DNA of 64,000 nt from Desulfonema magnum. GTDB taxonomy: Bacteria > Desulfobacterota > Desulfobacteria > Desulfobacterales > 4be13. Position numbers and translations under genes: made by a program. This document shows positions 44,454 to 53,746 of the stretch, one piece after another. Under the pieces are notes generated by a model. It was given only the letters and a program-made list of their open reading frames with translations, did no database searches and was not told the origin of the DNA. The stretch covers positions 2,294,001 through 2,358,000 of the forward strand of contig NZ_CP061800.1 in assembly GCF_017377395.1 (NCBI RefSeq), in the 5' to 3' direction. Within the stretch, counting starts at the first letter, position 1; every line of letters starts with the position of its first letter.

Positions 44454-44736
44454 CAACTGATTAATTTTTCAAGGAGATACTTTGACGATTACCCCGTCCC
44501 GGCAATTCATTGCCGGTGGACGTTGAATCAATAAAGTAAATCCTGGGGAATACTCAGATTCGGAACACGAATACTTTGTCAGCTTTGATTTTATGAGTCG
44601 GACAGCTAAGAATTCCGATAAATTTCCATCTCTGCCCGGATTTCAAGTCACAATGTCAAACCTGACAAAGCACTGGCCAATATTTCAACCTGGCTCACAT
44701 AATGTTAAGCAGACAAACTTATGCAGAGAAATTAAA

Positions 44737-45345
44737 ATGATATCTCCCAAGCTGACAAACATTTTGGAAATCATTTCGGAAAACCTGACGCGGAGGAATA
44801 TTCCCTTTGCTGTGATCGGTGCAATGGCCCTGGCTGCTTACGGCCTTCCAAGATATACGGCCGATGCGGATTTTCTCACCGAGAGCCGTTATCAGCCTAA
44901 GCTCCTTCTCTTAATGGAGAAACTGGGCTACACCTGCCGTCAGAAAACTGACACCTTTGCCCAGTTTGATTCGGAAATGGGCGTACTCGGATATGCTGAT
45001 TTCATGTTTATCAGCAGTGAAAGCGGAAAGGATATGCTGAGGCGGCGTGTGGTTATCAGAGATGCGATGGCCAGGGCCTCTTATCCGGTCATTCAGCCCT
45101 CAGATTACATTATTCTGAAACTGATGGCCGTTGCAAATAATCCTGACCGGAGTCTCAAAGACGAGGCGGATATCCTGGAACTTCTGAAATTATACAGCAA
45201 AAATCTGATCTCAGAAATATTTGAGCCTTTAAACACGGAAAGAATCCGGGATTTTGCAGACAGATTCCGTCAAACAGAGCGTATTGAAAGATGCTTGAAC
45301 ACGGCCTTCAGAAAATCCCATAACACCGGTTGTCATACCTTATGA
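44737..45345 (+). CDS. nucleotidyltransferase-fold protein (DUF6036/AbiEii-like)
   Basis: 202 residues from the ATG before ISPKLTNILEII; an upstream start would add 48 residues with no family match. VIGAMALAAYGLPRYTADADFL is the nucleotidyltransferase signature (G-x-x-A...T-x-D-x-D), followed by a helical part with FMFISSESGKDMLRRRVVIR, DAMARASYPVIQPSDYIILK. AbiEii-type toxins transfer nucleotides to tRNA; smaller DUF6036 proteins are of unknown role. The stop overlaps the next small gene by four bases, as in TA pairs. Confidence 0.75.
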   Translation: MISPKLTNILEIISENLTRRNIPFAVIGAMALAAYGLPRYTADADFLTESRYQPKLLLLMEKLGYTCRQKTDTFAQFDSEMGVLGYADFMFISSESGKDMLRRRVVIRDAMARASYPVIQPSDYIILKLMAVANNPDRSLKDEADILELLKLYSKNLISEIFEPLNTERIRDFADRFRQTERIERCLNTAFRKSHNTGCHTL

Positions 45346-45527
45346 ATAAATCAGACAAGACAGAAGAAAAACAGCGCATCATCACCGAGATGATTGACGC
45401 TTCCATAGCGCTGGCTCGGAAAATCGGGAAGCACTCCCTGACTGAAGGATGTAACTGCATTGCCTGCGTGACCCGGAGAAAACGCCTTTTAAAAGGTGAG
45501 GAGCCGGAATGGAAATACAGGCTTTAG
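45342..45527 (+). CDS. small Cys-containing protein coupled to the nucleotidyltransferase
   Basis: 61 residues from the overlapping ATG: MNKSDKTEEKQRIITEMIDA, SIALARKIGKHSLTEGCNCI, ACVTRRKRLLKGEEPEWKYRL. A helix then a C-x-C-x2-C cluster and a basic end. No named family. The ATGA overlap with the nucleotidyltransferase gene suggests a two-gene unit, possibly an antitoxin partner (inference). Confidence 0.6.
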   Translation: MNKSDKTEEKQRIITEMIDASIALARKIGKHSLTEGCNCIACVTRRKRLLKGEEPEWKYRL

Positions 45528-45556
45528 GTCCGCCCATTCTGAAGTTTCAAATTTTA

Positions 45557-45690
45557 TAAGTACATGGGCAAAAAACCGAGGTGCGGGGAAGAAACCCGGG
45601 GTTTTTTCCCGGGGATGATGCTCTCTCCTTCGCAGGAAAAAGCCGGGTTTCTCGGTAGCCCGTCTTTTCCGCACCTGCCGGGTTCATTGC
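45557..45690. repeat. variant of the AGAAACCCGG-core repeat
   Basis: Begins TAAGTACATGGGCAAAAAAC like family A, has the AGAAACCCGGG / CCGGGTTTCT core, but its arms GAGGTGCGGGGAAG / CTTTTCCGCACCT differ. No matching right end. It lies between convergent genes. Confidence 0.7.
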
Positions 45691-45725
45691 CCACACCGCA
45701 AGTTTTTGTCCTGAACACAGATGAC

Positions 45726-48700
45726 TCAGTTAAACAAATCCAACTGAACCTGGCGCTCCTTTTTCCTCTTTTTTGCCTGAATTTTTTCAAGGGTTATCAG
45801 TCGCTGTTCAATATCTGCCACAAACGGAGAAATCTCTCTCTGCACTGTTTTTCCATATACTGTGCGCTTTTTCACATGAGTGAGAAACAATCTGTCTTTG
45901 GCCCGGGTCATTGCCACATAAAAAAGCCTCCGCTCCTCATCAATGTCAATCTCCTCATCTTCTGAGCGTTTAAAAGGAAGATAATCCTTTTCGCATCCTG
46001 TAATGAAAACCACCGGAAACTCAAGCCCTTTGGCCGCGTGCATGGTCATCAGCGTGACTTTTTCCGCATTGAAATCGTAGGTATCCGTGTCATTGGTCTG
46101 AAGGACAATCATCTCAAAAAAGTCAGAAGTTCTCACGCCGAAAGCCTTTGCCGTACGAACAAGATCGTCAAATGCTTCTCCGGTTTTGACATTCTCTTTT
46201 ATCATTGAAGAAATGCCGGTATTTTCAAAAAGAAACATCAGCTTTTCCTCAACCGACTTTTCCGCCATGTTTTTCTTAAATTCGGAAATCCTGTCAACAA
46301 AGGTGCAGAATTTACGCTGTCTGTTTGTGTCCATTTCCGGCAAAGGAAACCGCTTCACATTCGCCAATGCCTGGTCCAGAGTAAACGTATTCTGATAAAA
46401 CCACGCCTTGAATATGTCGAATGTTTTTTTGCCAATACCCGAACCGGGCAAACTGACGATTTTTTGAAAATCACGGAGAATTCCCGCGTCTTCCGTAACC
46501 TTCAGAAAAGAAATCAGTTCGGCGATCCCCTTGCGATTGTACGCGTGTTCTCTGTTTGCAATCTGATGGGGAATACCCGCGTCTTTAAAAATATCTGAAA
46601 TCACCTGACTCTGAGCATTGGTTCTGTATAGCACGGCAAAATCTGAAAATCCCCGGTCCGTTCTGATTCCGGTCTCCTCTGTCTTGCCAAAATCAATGGA
46701 ATGAAATCCCATGCCGCCGATCATGTTCTCAATGGTTTTTCCCACCGCGACCGCTTCGGCCTTTTCTGTGGCAGCCTCGAGCACGGATAACGTCTGAATG
46801 CCTTTGATATTTGAATAGACACGGGTTCCGGACGGATTGATACTATGAGCTTTTATGATCTGATGCGACGCTTCAAGTATGGTTTCCGCGGACCGGTAGT
46901 TCCGGGTCAGGCGGATGACTTTGGTGTCCTGGTAGTCATTGACGAAGCGTTGAAAATACCGGACATCTGATCCCCGAAATCCGTAAATGGACTGGTCAGG
47001 ATCACCAATCACACAAAGTTCTGTATCGCTCGGAGATAAGGCTTTTATGATGCGGTACTGTCCCTGATTCAGGTCCTGGTATTCGTCCGCAAAAATATAT
47101 CGGAAACGGTTCTGATATGCTTCCCGAATTTTCTCATCTGATTCCAGAAGCTTTACCACATTCAGAATCAGATCATCATAATCATATCGGATTTCCTGTT
47201 CCAACAATGCCTGATACGTCTGATAAACCGTTTGCAAAAAGGCTGAATTTATCTCATGCTCCGGAAGGGCGACAAGAGAAAGATCATCCTGCGGTTCCAA
47301 TATGTGCTGCTTGGCGGAGCTGATCATCTCTGACAGGGCATCCGGCTTTAATTCAACTGAAATTCCCCGTTCTTTAACCTGTCTTATGGCCTCCGAGACA
47401 AAGGCTTTTCGCTCGTCTTCGTCAATAATTGAATATTCGGTGTTGCCCTGTTCTTTTAATATCTGAAAGCATAAGGCATGAAACGTGGCAGCCAGCGGCA
47501 GCGGCTGGGAATCATCCAGCAGAGATTTCAGCCGGTCTTTCATTTCCTGAGCCGCCTTATTGGTGAATGTCACTGCAAGAATATTTTCAGCGGAAACATT
47601 TCTCTGTTTTATAAGATAGGCGATTCGGTGGGTAAGCGTCCGTGTCTTACCAGCCCCGGGACCGGCAATAATCAGTAACGGACTCCCCTCATGCTGAACA
47701 GCCTGGCGTTGTTCCTCATTCAGATCGCCCAATATATCAGGAGGCTTTTTTTCAAACACCGGCGTTTTTTCACACACCGCGGGCTGTTCATGCGTCAGAT
47801 GATCCTTAACAGGCTTTTTTTTTACTTTGGGCTTTGCCGCTTTTTTTTTCTTTTTTACAGCCTTTGAAGCTCCTGTCACAAAAAGCGACTGCTGCCCCAA
47901 AAGTTTCTCTTTTTCCCGGGGGTCGAAAACTGTTATCTTTCCATATTCTCCGTCATATCCGGGGGAAATATGCACGTCTCCGGCCCGCATCCGTTTTATG
48001 GCTTCGCCCAGCAGGGGAATTCCCACTTTGTCAATATCATCTGCAGGGCAGGTTTGCAAGATATTCAACTCAGGTCCGAGGGTTTCAATGGCTGTCTGAT
48101 AATGTGTGCCCACCTTTTTTGTTTTGGGACCCACGCTGAAAATCTCCGATAAGATTTCCGCCAGAGGAATAATATGATAAAAAGGAATGGCTTTTGGCGG
48201 CCTGATGCCCTCGGGCCTGTCCGCAAGTTCCTCAACCCGGTATAAAACCCCCACAGTCAGAGGCTTTCCGCACACCGGGCATATCCCCTTTTTTGCTATG
48301 GTTTCATCAGGCCGGAGACAGACATTGCATTTCCGATGGCCGTCAAAATGATATTTACCTTCTTCGGGATACATGTCAATGGTTCCGAGGCACTGGGCAG
48401 GATCGCCTGTTTTTAAGGCGGACCTTATCGCAGAATAAGAGCGTTCTGTATCAAATATATTGGCGTTCCGCCCCAGATTGGCCGGAGAATGTGCATCAGA
48501 ATTGGACACGAGCGTCAGAGCGTCAAGCCCTGAAACTCGCCAGTTCATGGGCGCATCAGACGAAAGACCGGTCTCAGCGGCAAAAATCTCCGACACAAGT
48601 TCTTCAAAGCATTCCTCAAGCGAATCAAACCCTGATTTTGATCCCAGCACGGAGAACCACGGTGTCCATATATGTGCAGGGATGAGAAACGAGTCTTCTG

Positions 48701-49163
48701 AGCAGTCGAGAAGGATTTTGAAAAGTTCTTTTGCATCAAGCCCCAGGATGGGCCTTCCGTCTGATTTGATATTTCCGATAGCATCTAATTTTGAATTGAA
48801 CCGCAACGCGGTCTCAATATTCGGCGCAAATATCAAATGATGATTTTTCCGGGTCTTATCGTTCTTTTTGTAAATATTGCTGATTTCGCATTGCAGAATA
48901 AACCGAACCTCCCCCCGGCACGACTGCGGAACCTGGGCATCGCATGTTTCAGCAATGTCGTGCCTGAGTTTGAAAAGACCGGTTTCAGCCGGAATGAGTT
49001 TTTCCTGTATCTCGCCAATCCACTCGGGATGCGTGAAATCTCCGGTTCCCACGAGAGTTATGCCCTTTAACTGGGCTGAAATGTATAAATTCTCAAGATC
49101 AAGATTTTTCGCGGTGGCTCTTGAAAATTTGGAATGAACATGCAAATCTGCTATGAATTTCAT
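45726..49163 (-). CDS. EndoQ-like PHP nuclease fused to a UvrD/Rep-type helicase
   Basis: 1145 residues. Residues 1-~400: PHP metal-dependent hydrolase front (FIADLHVHSKFSRATAKNLD, GTGDFTHPEW, SNSDAHSPANLGR) with the zinc finger CNVCLRPDE...CPVCGKPL (~279-300), as in endonuclease Q, which nicks DNA 5' of deaminated bases. A Lys-rich linker (~430-470) leads to a complete UvrD-type SF1A helicase: GPGAGKTRTLTHR (~500), AVTFTNKAAQEM, FADEYQDLNQGQYRI, GDPDQSIYGFRGSD, MTMHAAKGLEFPVVF, VAMTRAKDRLFL. One chain would thus find or nick damaged DNA and unwind it. It stands alone on the minus strand with no SOS box seen. Confidence 0.85.
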   Translation of the reverse strand: MKFIADLHVHSKFSRATAKNLDLENLYISAQLKGITLVGTGDFTHPEWIGEIQEKLIPAETGLFKLRHDIAETCDAQVPQSCRGEVRFILQCEISNIYKKNDKTRKNHHLIFAPNIETALRFNSKLDAIGNIKSDGRPILGLDAKELFKILLDCSEDSFLIPAHIWTPWFSVLGSKSGFDSLEECFEELVSEIFAAETGLSSDAPMNWRVSGLDALTLVSNSDAHSPANLGRNANIFDTERSYSAIRSALKTGDPAQCLGTIDMYPEEGKYHFDGHRKCNVCLRPDETIAKKGICPVCGKPLTVGVLYRVEELADRPEGIRPPKAIPFYHIIPLAEILSEIFSVGPKTKKVGTHYQTAIETLGPELNILQTCPADDIDKVGIPLLGEAIKRMRAGDVHISPGYDGEYGKITVFDPREKEKLLGQQSLFVTGASKAVKKKKKAAKPKVKKKPVKDHLTHEQPAVCEKTPVFEKKPPDILGDLNEEQRQAVQHEGSPLLIIAGPGAGKTRTLTHRIAYLIKQRNVSAENILAVTFTNKAAQEMKDRLKSLLDDSQPLPLAATFHALCFQILKEQGNTEYSIIDEDERKAFVSEAIRQVKERGISVELKPDALSEMISSAKQHILEPQDDLSLVALPEHEINSAFLQTVYQTYQALLEQEIRYDYDDLILNVVKLLESDEKIREAYQNRFRYIFADEYQDLNQGQYRIIKALSPSDTELCVIGDPDQSIYGFRGSDVRYFQRFVNDYQDTKVIRLTRNYRSAETILEASHQIIKAHSINPSGTRVYSNIKGIQTLSVLEAATEKAEAVAVGKTIENMIGGMGFHSIDFGKTEETGIRTDRGFSDFAVLYRTNAQSQVISDIFKDAGIPHQIANREHAYNRKGIAELISFLKVTEDAGILRDFQKIVSLPGSGIGKKTFDIFKAWFYQNTFTLDQALANVKRFPLPEMDTNRQRKFCTFVDRISEFKKNMAEKSVEEKLMFLFENTGISSMIKENVKTGEAFDDLVRTAKAFGVRTSDFFEMIVLQTNDTDTYDFNAEKVTLMTMHAAKGLEFPVVFITGCEKDYLPFKRSEDEEIDIDEERRLFYVAMTRAKDRLFLTHVKKRTVYGKTVQREISPFVADIEQRLITLEKIQAKKRKKERQVQLDLFN

Positions 49164-49205
49164 AAGTTATTTTATTATAGGTTAAATGGTTGATTAAATA
49201 TTATA

Positions 49206-49443
49206 AGTACCTGAGCAGAAGTTTTTCATACATATTTTTTTCCGTGAACCGCGGAGAAACCCGGGTTTTTCCTTCACAGGCGGCGGCTCATTCCGGAAAA
49301 AAAGCCGGGTTTCTTTCCCGTGTGAATATCGAAAAGTTATGCGCGGAGAAACCCGGGTTTTTCCTTCACAGGCGGCGGCTCATTCCGGAAAAAAAGCCGG
49401 GTTTCTTTCCCGTGCGAATATCGAAAACTTATGGTTAGGTACT
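49206..49443. mobile_element. family A MITE with internal duplication, flanked by TA
   Basis: Ends AGTACCTGAGCAGAAGTTTT and ACTTATGGTTAGGTACT; the ~92-bp core (GCGGAGAAACCCGGG...GAATATCGAAAA) occurs twice in tandem, with GTTATG at the joint. TA lies on both outer sides. Confidence 0.8.
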
Positions 49444-49570
49444 TACGAGTCACTAACGGGCGTATTGACGGGCGTGTTTACAACCTGATGGAGCAATTTT
49501 TCTGCTCTGCTTCCGCCAGATGGGCAAATCCGGAGGGTTCGGATTTGCCCATCCGAACTGAACGCAGAGG

Positions 49571-49918
49571 TCACAGACCATATTTTCTGACAACAGAGGC
49601 AGGCATTTCCAGAATTTCAGCGATTTCCTCGTCCGAATACCCGGCCTTTCTCAGACCCAGAACTGCTCCCTTTTCGTTCAACGCGGTTTTAGCCTTTATC
49701 TTTTCCGTTTTAGCCTTTATCTTTTCCGTTTCGGCCTTTATTTTTTCCGTTTCGGCCCTTATTTCTGCCTCAGCCTTTTTTCTCAGACGTATCTCAGTCA
49801 TGAGTTTTTCTGTCTTTTCCCTGACCGCCCGCTCGGCTGACCGCTGATCTCTGAGCCATTCCTGATGCAGACGTTCCTGCTCTCTCAGCCTCTCGGCCTC
49901 TGTAAATTCTCCCAACAT
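49571..49918 (-). CDS. coiled-coil end of an Rpn/transposase-like protein (probable fragment)
   Basis: 115 residues. A charged helix (LREQERLHQEWLRDQRSAER) runs into four 7-residue repeats of KAETEKI (21-bp DNA repeats), then KGAVLGLRKAGYSDEEIAEI-LEMPASVVRKY, a small helix-turn-helix. This tail is typical of Rpn/PD-(D/E)XK transposase-like proteins, whose nuclease domain should come first and is absent. Probably a gene remnant that is still open. Confidence 0.5.
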   Translation of the reverse strand: MLGEFTEAERLREQERLHQEWLRDQRSAERAVREKTEKLMTEIRLRKKAEAEIRAETEKIKAETEKIKAKTEKIKAKTALNEKGAVLGLRKAGYSDEEIAEILEMPASVVRKYGL

Positions 49919-49937
49919 TTCATGAATCTCCCTTATA

Positions 49938-50190
49938 AGTACCTGAGCAAAAGTTTTTTATATACTTTTTTTCCGCGAGCGGCGGAGAAACCCGGCTTTT
50001 TCCTTTGTCGGAGAGGCATCATTCCGGAAAAAAAGCCGGGTTTCTTCCCCTGGCGGATATTAAAAACTTATGGTTAGGTACTTACTTTTTTTCCGCGAGC
50101 GGCGGAGAAACCCGGCTTTTTCCTTTATCCGAGACGCATCATTCCGAAAAAAAAAGCCGGGTTTCTTTCCCGTGTGAATATCGAAAAGCT
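49938..50190. mobile_element. family A MITE (49938-50082) plus a partial second copy
   Basis: First copy complete, 145 bp, with TA on both sides and ends AGTACCTGAGCAAAAGTTTT / AACTTATGGTTAGGTACT. From 50085 the inner part (CTTTTTTTCCGCGAGCGGCG) is repeated to ~50190 without the left end. Then a direct repeat CTGCTACAAATATGCCGCCC occurs twice (50189 and 50240). Confidence 0.75.
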
Positions 50191-50273
50191 GCTACAAATA
50201 TGCCGCCCTTACAGGGCTTGGCAGGGGGCCCGCAAATCTGCTGCTACAAATATGCCGCCCTTACAGGGCTTGA

Positions 50274-50410
50274 TCGCCCCTCTCCTAAATCCGTTATAAT
50301 CAGAATTTTTTTATCCAATCCGGCCGGACAGCCTGTCATTCCTGCTTTCGCAGGAATGACAGACTTTCCGAATCAATCGGATCAAAAAACTTGAACATCG
50401 AGTAATAGCA
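50274..50410. repeat. solo end of the 536-bp element plus a hairpin repeat
   Basis: CTAAATCCGTTATAATCAGA (50286-50305) is the outer end of the element at 32545-33080. Next, GTCATTCCTGCTTTCGCAGGAATGAC is a 12-bp hairpin (50335-50360), then CGGATCAAAAAACTTGAACATCGAGT, which recurs near 10912. Confidence 0.7.
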
Positions 50411-50437
50411 ACTGAAAATTTTCAAGATAATGTCTGA

Positions 50438-51106
50438 TTAAATATTATCCGAACCAGGATCAGGAACACTGACAGTCCAAGTTTTCCGGCATTTCCTGCA
50501 AACTAATTCCGCATACTCCGGTCTTCGCTGTGAATTCGGCCGGAGCGAACCTGGCCCGCTGACTGAGAGAACACACACATCGGTACTTCCGCAGTCGCAT
50601 GTCCACCAGGGGAATGAGGCAGTATTTGTATCCTGCGGTGATCCGTAGCCAGTGACGGCCTCCGAGACATTTGCAGGAACAGATATCGCATCTGTACGAT
50701 ATATCGCAGCCTCAGCGCCAAGAAGATTTTGTATCCGTCGAACAACCTCTTCCGTATCTTTCAGCTCATGTTCCCAGATACGGAGAACTTCCCAGTTATC
50801 TGAAATCAGCGCATCATCCGCGGCCATGTCTCTCAGGACATTTTTGCGAAGTTTGGTTTTCCAGAATTCCTGGCGGGTATTCGGGGCTGAGTAATGCATC
50901 GGACATCCGTGCCAGAAGCATCCGTCAACAAACACTGCAAGACGTGCCTTCACAAAAAGAATATCAGGACTCCCGGGCAGATCACTCCGAAGGCGATAGC
51001 GGCAGCCTGCGGCCCATAATGCCTGGCGCAGTCTGATCTCAGGTTTTGTGTCCCGGCTTCGGATACGGGCCATGTTTTCAGAGCGGGTTAATCGTCGTTT
51101 GGTCAT
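50438..51106 (-). CDS. vsr: Vsr-type mismatch endonuclease with C-terminal zinc ribbon
   Basis: 222 residues. The Vsr core is clear: TRSENMARIRSRDTKPEIRL, DILFVKARLAVFVDGCFWHG, CPMHYSAPNTRQEFWKTKLR, and WEVLRIWEHEL. Vsr nicks beside T:G mismatches that arise from deaminated 5-methylcytosine. Unlike the usual ~140-residue form, it continues for ~75 residues into a two-knuckle zinc ribbon (TCDCGSTDVCVL...LVCRKCRKTW). The cognate cytosine methyltransferase is not in the window, so its target sequence is unknown. Confidence 0.85.
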   Translation of the reverse strand: MTKRRLTRSENMARIRSRDTKPEIRLRQALWAAGCRYRLRSDLPGSPDILFVKARLAVFVDGCFWHGCPMHYSAPNTRQEFWKTKLRKNVLRDMAADDALISDNWEVLRIWEHELKDTEEVVRRIQNLLGAEAAIYRTDAISVPANVSEAVTGYGSPQDTNTASFPWWTCDCGSTDVCVLSVSGPGSLRPNSQRRPEYAELVCRKCRKTWTVSVPDPGSDNI

Positions 51107-51687
51107 GTTTTACCGTGAAAATACATTTTGAAAACCCGGGTTTTTTATCTGAAAATATTTTCATAACTGAGGGCGAAAAACCCGGGTTTTTCATGAGCGT
51201 TTATATCACTAATTGGTGGTCAGAATTAGGAAACTTTCCCAATACCGCCGGAAAATTCAGACCGTGGATATTCGGTCACGGTCTTACCCGTATCCATCTG
51301 GCATTTTGCAGCACAAGTCTTAGTATTAAATACAAAATAGCCACTTCCCGCACTCCGTGAGGAACCAAAAAAATTCGCATGATCAGTCAGTGAAGTCAAT
51401 AAGTTTCTTAGGAGGAATTCTGACTCGCTTATCTTATACGCGGCCAGTATTTTGTGAATTTATTTTTTCTTCTTCAGGCTGTAAAATGCAAAATTTGTTC
51501 CGGAAACAAAGCAATAAGGAAATAACCTTATCAATTTTACTGACCATTCGTTTAATAAAAACAGACTTTTGTTAATTTTATATTACGCAAAAACGGACAG
51601 TTGTAATTATACCTATGTGATTTCGGAGTATTATCAATGATCTGTCCGAGTGACAAAGGAGCCTTTGCTGATTTTTCACCCGGTTTT
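51107..51687. other. gene-free stretch
   Basis: Several open frames, none with family match or ribosome site. AAAACCCGGGTTTT occurs twice (51130-51145, 51170-51185), the same 12-14-bp palindrome that forms the core of the MITE families. An AGGAGG at 51411 has no good gene behind it. Confidence 0.55.
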
Positions 51688-51850
51688 TTGGGTGTGTCCC
51701 ACCTTTTACACATCCGAAAAAATCAGCCACAAAGACACAAAGACACAAAGGAACCACAAAGAGACTTCGTGAGACTTTGTGCCTTCGTGGAAAAAACGGA
51801 TGCGTCCCGCCTTTCACACATCCGAAAAAATCAGCCACAAAGTTATCAGT
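51688..51850. repeat. CAGCCACAAAGACACAAAG direct-repeat unit (D1)
   Basis: Unit: TGTGTCCCACCTTTTACACA, TCCGAAAAAATCAGCCACAA, AGACACAAAGG, then GAGACTTCGTGAGACTTTGT, GCCTTCGTGG. Two partial units here; five or more at 55157-55760. CCACAAAG and CTTTGTGG are inverse, so each unit can fold. Confidence 0.8.
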
Positions 51851-52748
51851 AACCAAATTTCCTCAGCGCCTTGGTGTCCTTGCTCCAGTTTTTCTGGACC
51901 CGGACAAAAAGTTTCAGAAACACTTTGGTTCCCACCATCCGCTCAATTTCTTTTCGTGCTTCCTCACCGATCTGTTTCAGCTTGCTCCCGCCTTTTCCGA
52001 TGAGGATGCCTTTTTGCGAGTCCCGTTCCAAATGGATCGTGGCATGAATTTTTACAAGCTTCTTATCTTCGGAAAAAGAATCCACCGTCACTGCTGTTGA
52101 ATAAGGGATTTCCTGGCCCGTAAAGCGAAACACCTTTTCCCGTATCATTTCCGCGGCAATAAACCGCTCCGGCATATCTGTGAGGGATTCTTCCGGGAAA
52201 TAGGGCGGTCCGTCAGGCATCACTTTTTCCATCTCAAGGAGAAGTTCTTCAACCTGTTCCCCGTGCTTTGCAGAAATCGGAACCACCGCCTCAAATTCAT
52301 ACGCGTTTGTCCATTTATCTATGAGTGTCAGAATCTCAGGCTTTTTGATGAGGTCTGTTTTGTTAAGCGCAAGAATCACCGGTTTTTTTTGTGCTTTGAG
52401 TTTTTTTACCACAATGGCTTCCGAGACCGGATCAGGTGACGTCACATCGGCCATCAGCAAAATCAGGTCTGCTCCGCTGATGGACGAAAAAGCAACATCC
52501 ACAATTCTGACATTCAGCTCATTTTTTGCACGATGAATTCCCGGAGTATCAAGAAAGACAAGCTGGGCAGCGGGTCTGTGAACAACCCCGAGGATACGGT
52601 CCCGGGTGGTCTGCGGTTTTTTGGAAGTAATGGAAATTTTTTCACCCAGCATCCGGTTTAACAGCGTGGATTTTCCCACGTTGGGCGCACCGGCAATGGC
52701 TACAAAACCGGATTTGAATCCGGGAAATCTGTTATTTATATTTTGCAT
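51846..52748 (-). CDS. era: GTPase Era
   Basis: 300 residues, normal length. G motifs: AIAGAPNVGKSTLLNRMLGE (G1), TTRDRILG (G2), LVFLDTPGIHRAK (G3), ALNKTDLI (G4). The C-terminal KH domain is present (IHLERDSQKGILIGKGGSKL, KQIGEEARKEIERMVGTKVF). Era binds the 3' end of 16S rRNA and helps assemble the 30S subunit. It is a single gene here, next to repeats on both sides, and its stop lies four bases into the D1 repeat. Confidence 0.95.
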   Translation of the reverse strand: MQNINNRFPGFKSGFVAIAGAPNVGKSTLLNRMLGEKISITSKKPQTTRDRILGVVHRPAAQLVFLDTPGIHRAKNELNVRIVDVAFSSISGADLILLMADVTSPDPVSEAIVVKKLKAQKKPVILALNKTDLIKKPEILTLIDKWTNAYEFEAVVPISAKHGEQVEELLLEMEKVMPDGPPYFPEESLTDMPERFIAAEMIREKVFRFTGQEIPYSTAVTVDSFSEDKKLVKIHATIHLERDSQKGILIGKGGSKLKQIGEEARKEIERMVGTKVFLKLFVRVQKNWSKDTKALRKFGY

Positions 52749-52889
52749 AATTCAACTAAAAAAGAAACATCTTTTGACTGAAACATCCTGTCAGTCATGG
52801 TTACGGGTTAGCAAAAATTTTTTAACTTTTCGGCATCCTTCACAAAAGCTGAAAACGAGTTTACACTTTTTTCGGATTGTCAAACAATC

Positions 52890-53035
52890 TCAGTAGATCG
52901 AAAAGTTTTCAGGCTGTCACAGGACAGACGGGGGAGAAACCCGGCTTTTTCCGGCGGGAGAGCGTCCCGTCCTGAAAAAAAAGCCGGGTTTCTTTGCTGT
53001 CCCGCACACAATCCGGAAACTTTTCGATCTACTGA
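52890..53035. mobile_element. family B MITE, 146 bp, 3-bp target duplication ATC
   Basis: Perfect inverted ends TCAGTAGATCGAAAAG / CTTTTCGATCTACTGA, ATC on both outer sides (52887-52889, 53036-53038). Inside is the AGAAACCCGGCTTTTTCC / AAAAAGCCGGGTTTCT palindrome also seen in family A. The flanks CAAACAAT and ATTGTTTG are themselves inverted. Confidence 0.88.
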
Positions 53036-53480
53036 ATCTTGCAAATTGTTTGACAGCAGCGTGTCAACTGTCAAATGAAAGATGCCAAATTTTCAGTAAC
53101 TATTCGGCAAAATGCTTCGTTGCCCGGTTCGGATTGACAAATCCGAACTGCTGTAAGCAGAAACAGGATTCACTGAATATTTGCAATTATTAAACCTGAA
53201 TTATTCATAAACCCGTCTTTGTCGCGTAAATAAAGGCATGGTGAAAAACTGAGTTTTTTAACGATTTTTTCGTATGTCCTTATTTATCAGACAGATATAT
53301 TGATTTATCAAAAATTAATGAATAATCCGGGTTAAAAGGTTTTCCCAACAAACTGTTTTTATTAAAAAACAACATTGAGAAAAAGTCAATAAAAAACAAG
53401 ATATTCCATCGGATTTAAGCGCAAGCTGAAAACAGAATCTCTTTAAATCCGAGATTTACTGTCCCCGCCTTTTTTCGCTG

Positions 53481-53616
53481 CAAGGATTTTGTAGAAGAAG
53501 AGGATGATAAGAAAGAGATTCTGAAAAAAATCCGATTTTTTTTATGACATTTTCATGCCCCGGGGGTGAAAAAATCCGATCTTTCATGACCGTTTCTTAT
53601 ACAAAATCCCTGTGGC
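53481..53616. repeat. inverted pair of the GGATTTTGTA(T/G)AAGAAG repeat
   Basis: CAAGGATTTTGTAGAAGAAG at 53481 and CTTATACAAAATCCCTGTGG at 53597 face each other; inside, AAAAAAATCCGATTTTTTTT and CCCCGGGGG add small palindromes. Part of the 1-kb gene-free region 52749-53746, in which I see no other gene. Confidence 0.7.
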
Positions 53617-53746
53617 GAAAAAGGATGAATCAGGCTTTGTTCTTGACAAAAGACGGAAATATTTGTTTATAGAAGATATTTATAAATAGCTGGGTTTTGT
53701 CCTTATGATTTGACCTGAAAATTTTTTTAAAAAAAAGAGGAAAAAG

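Noticed and set aside
49571..49918. Complete Rpn nuclease
   Set aside because: The PD-(D/E)XK domain is missing; only the coiled-coil and C-terminal tail are present.
51046..51575. Small plus-strand frames after vsr
   Set aside because: No family match, no ribosome site, and palindromic AAAACCCGGGTTTT sequence inside.
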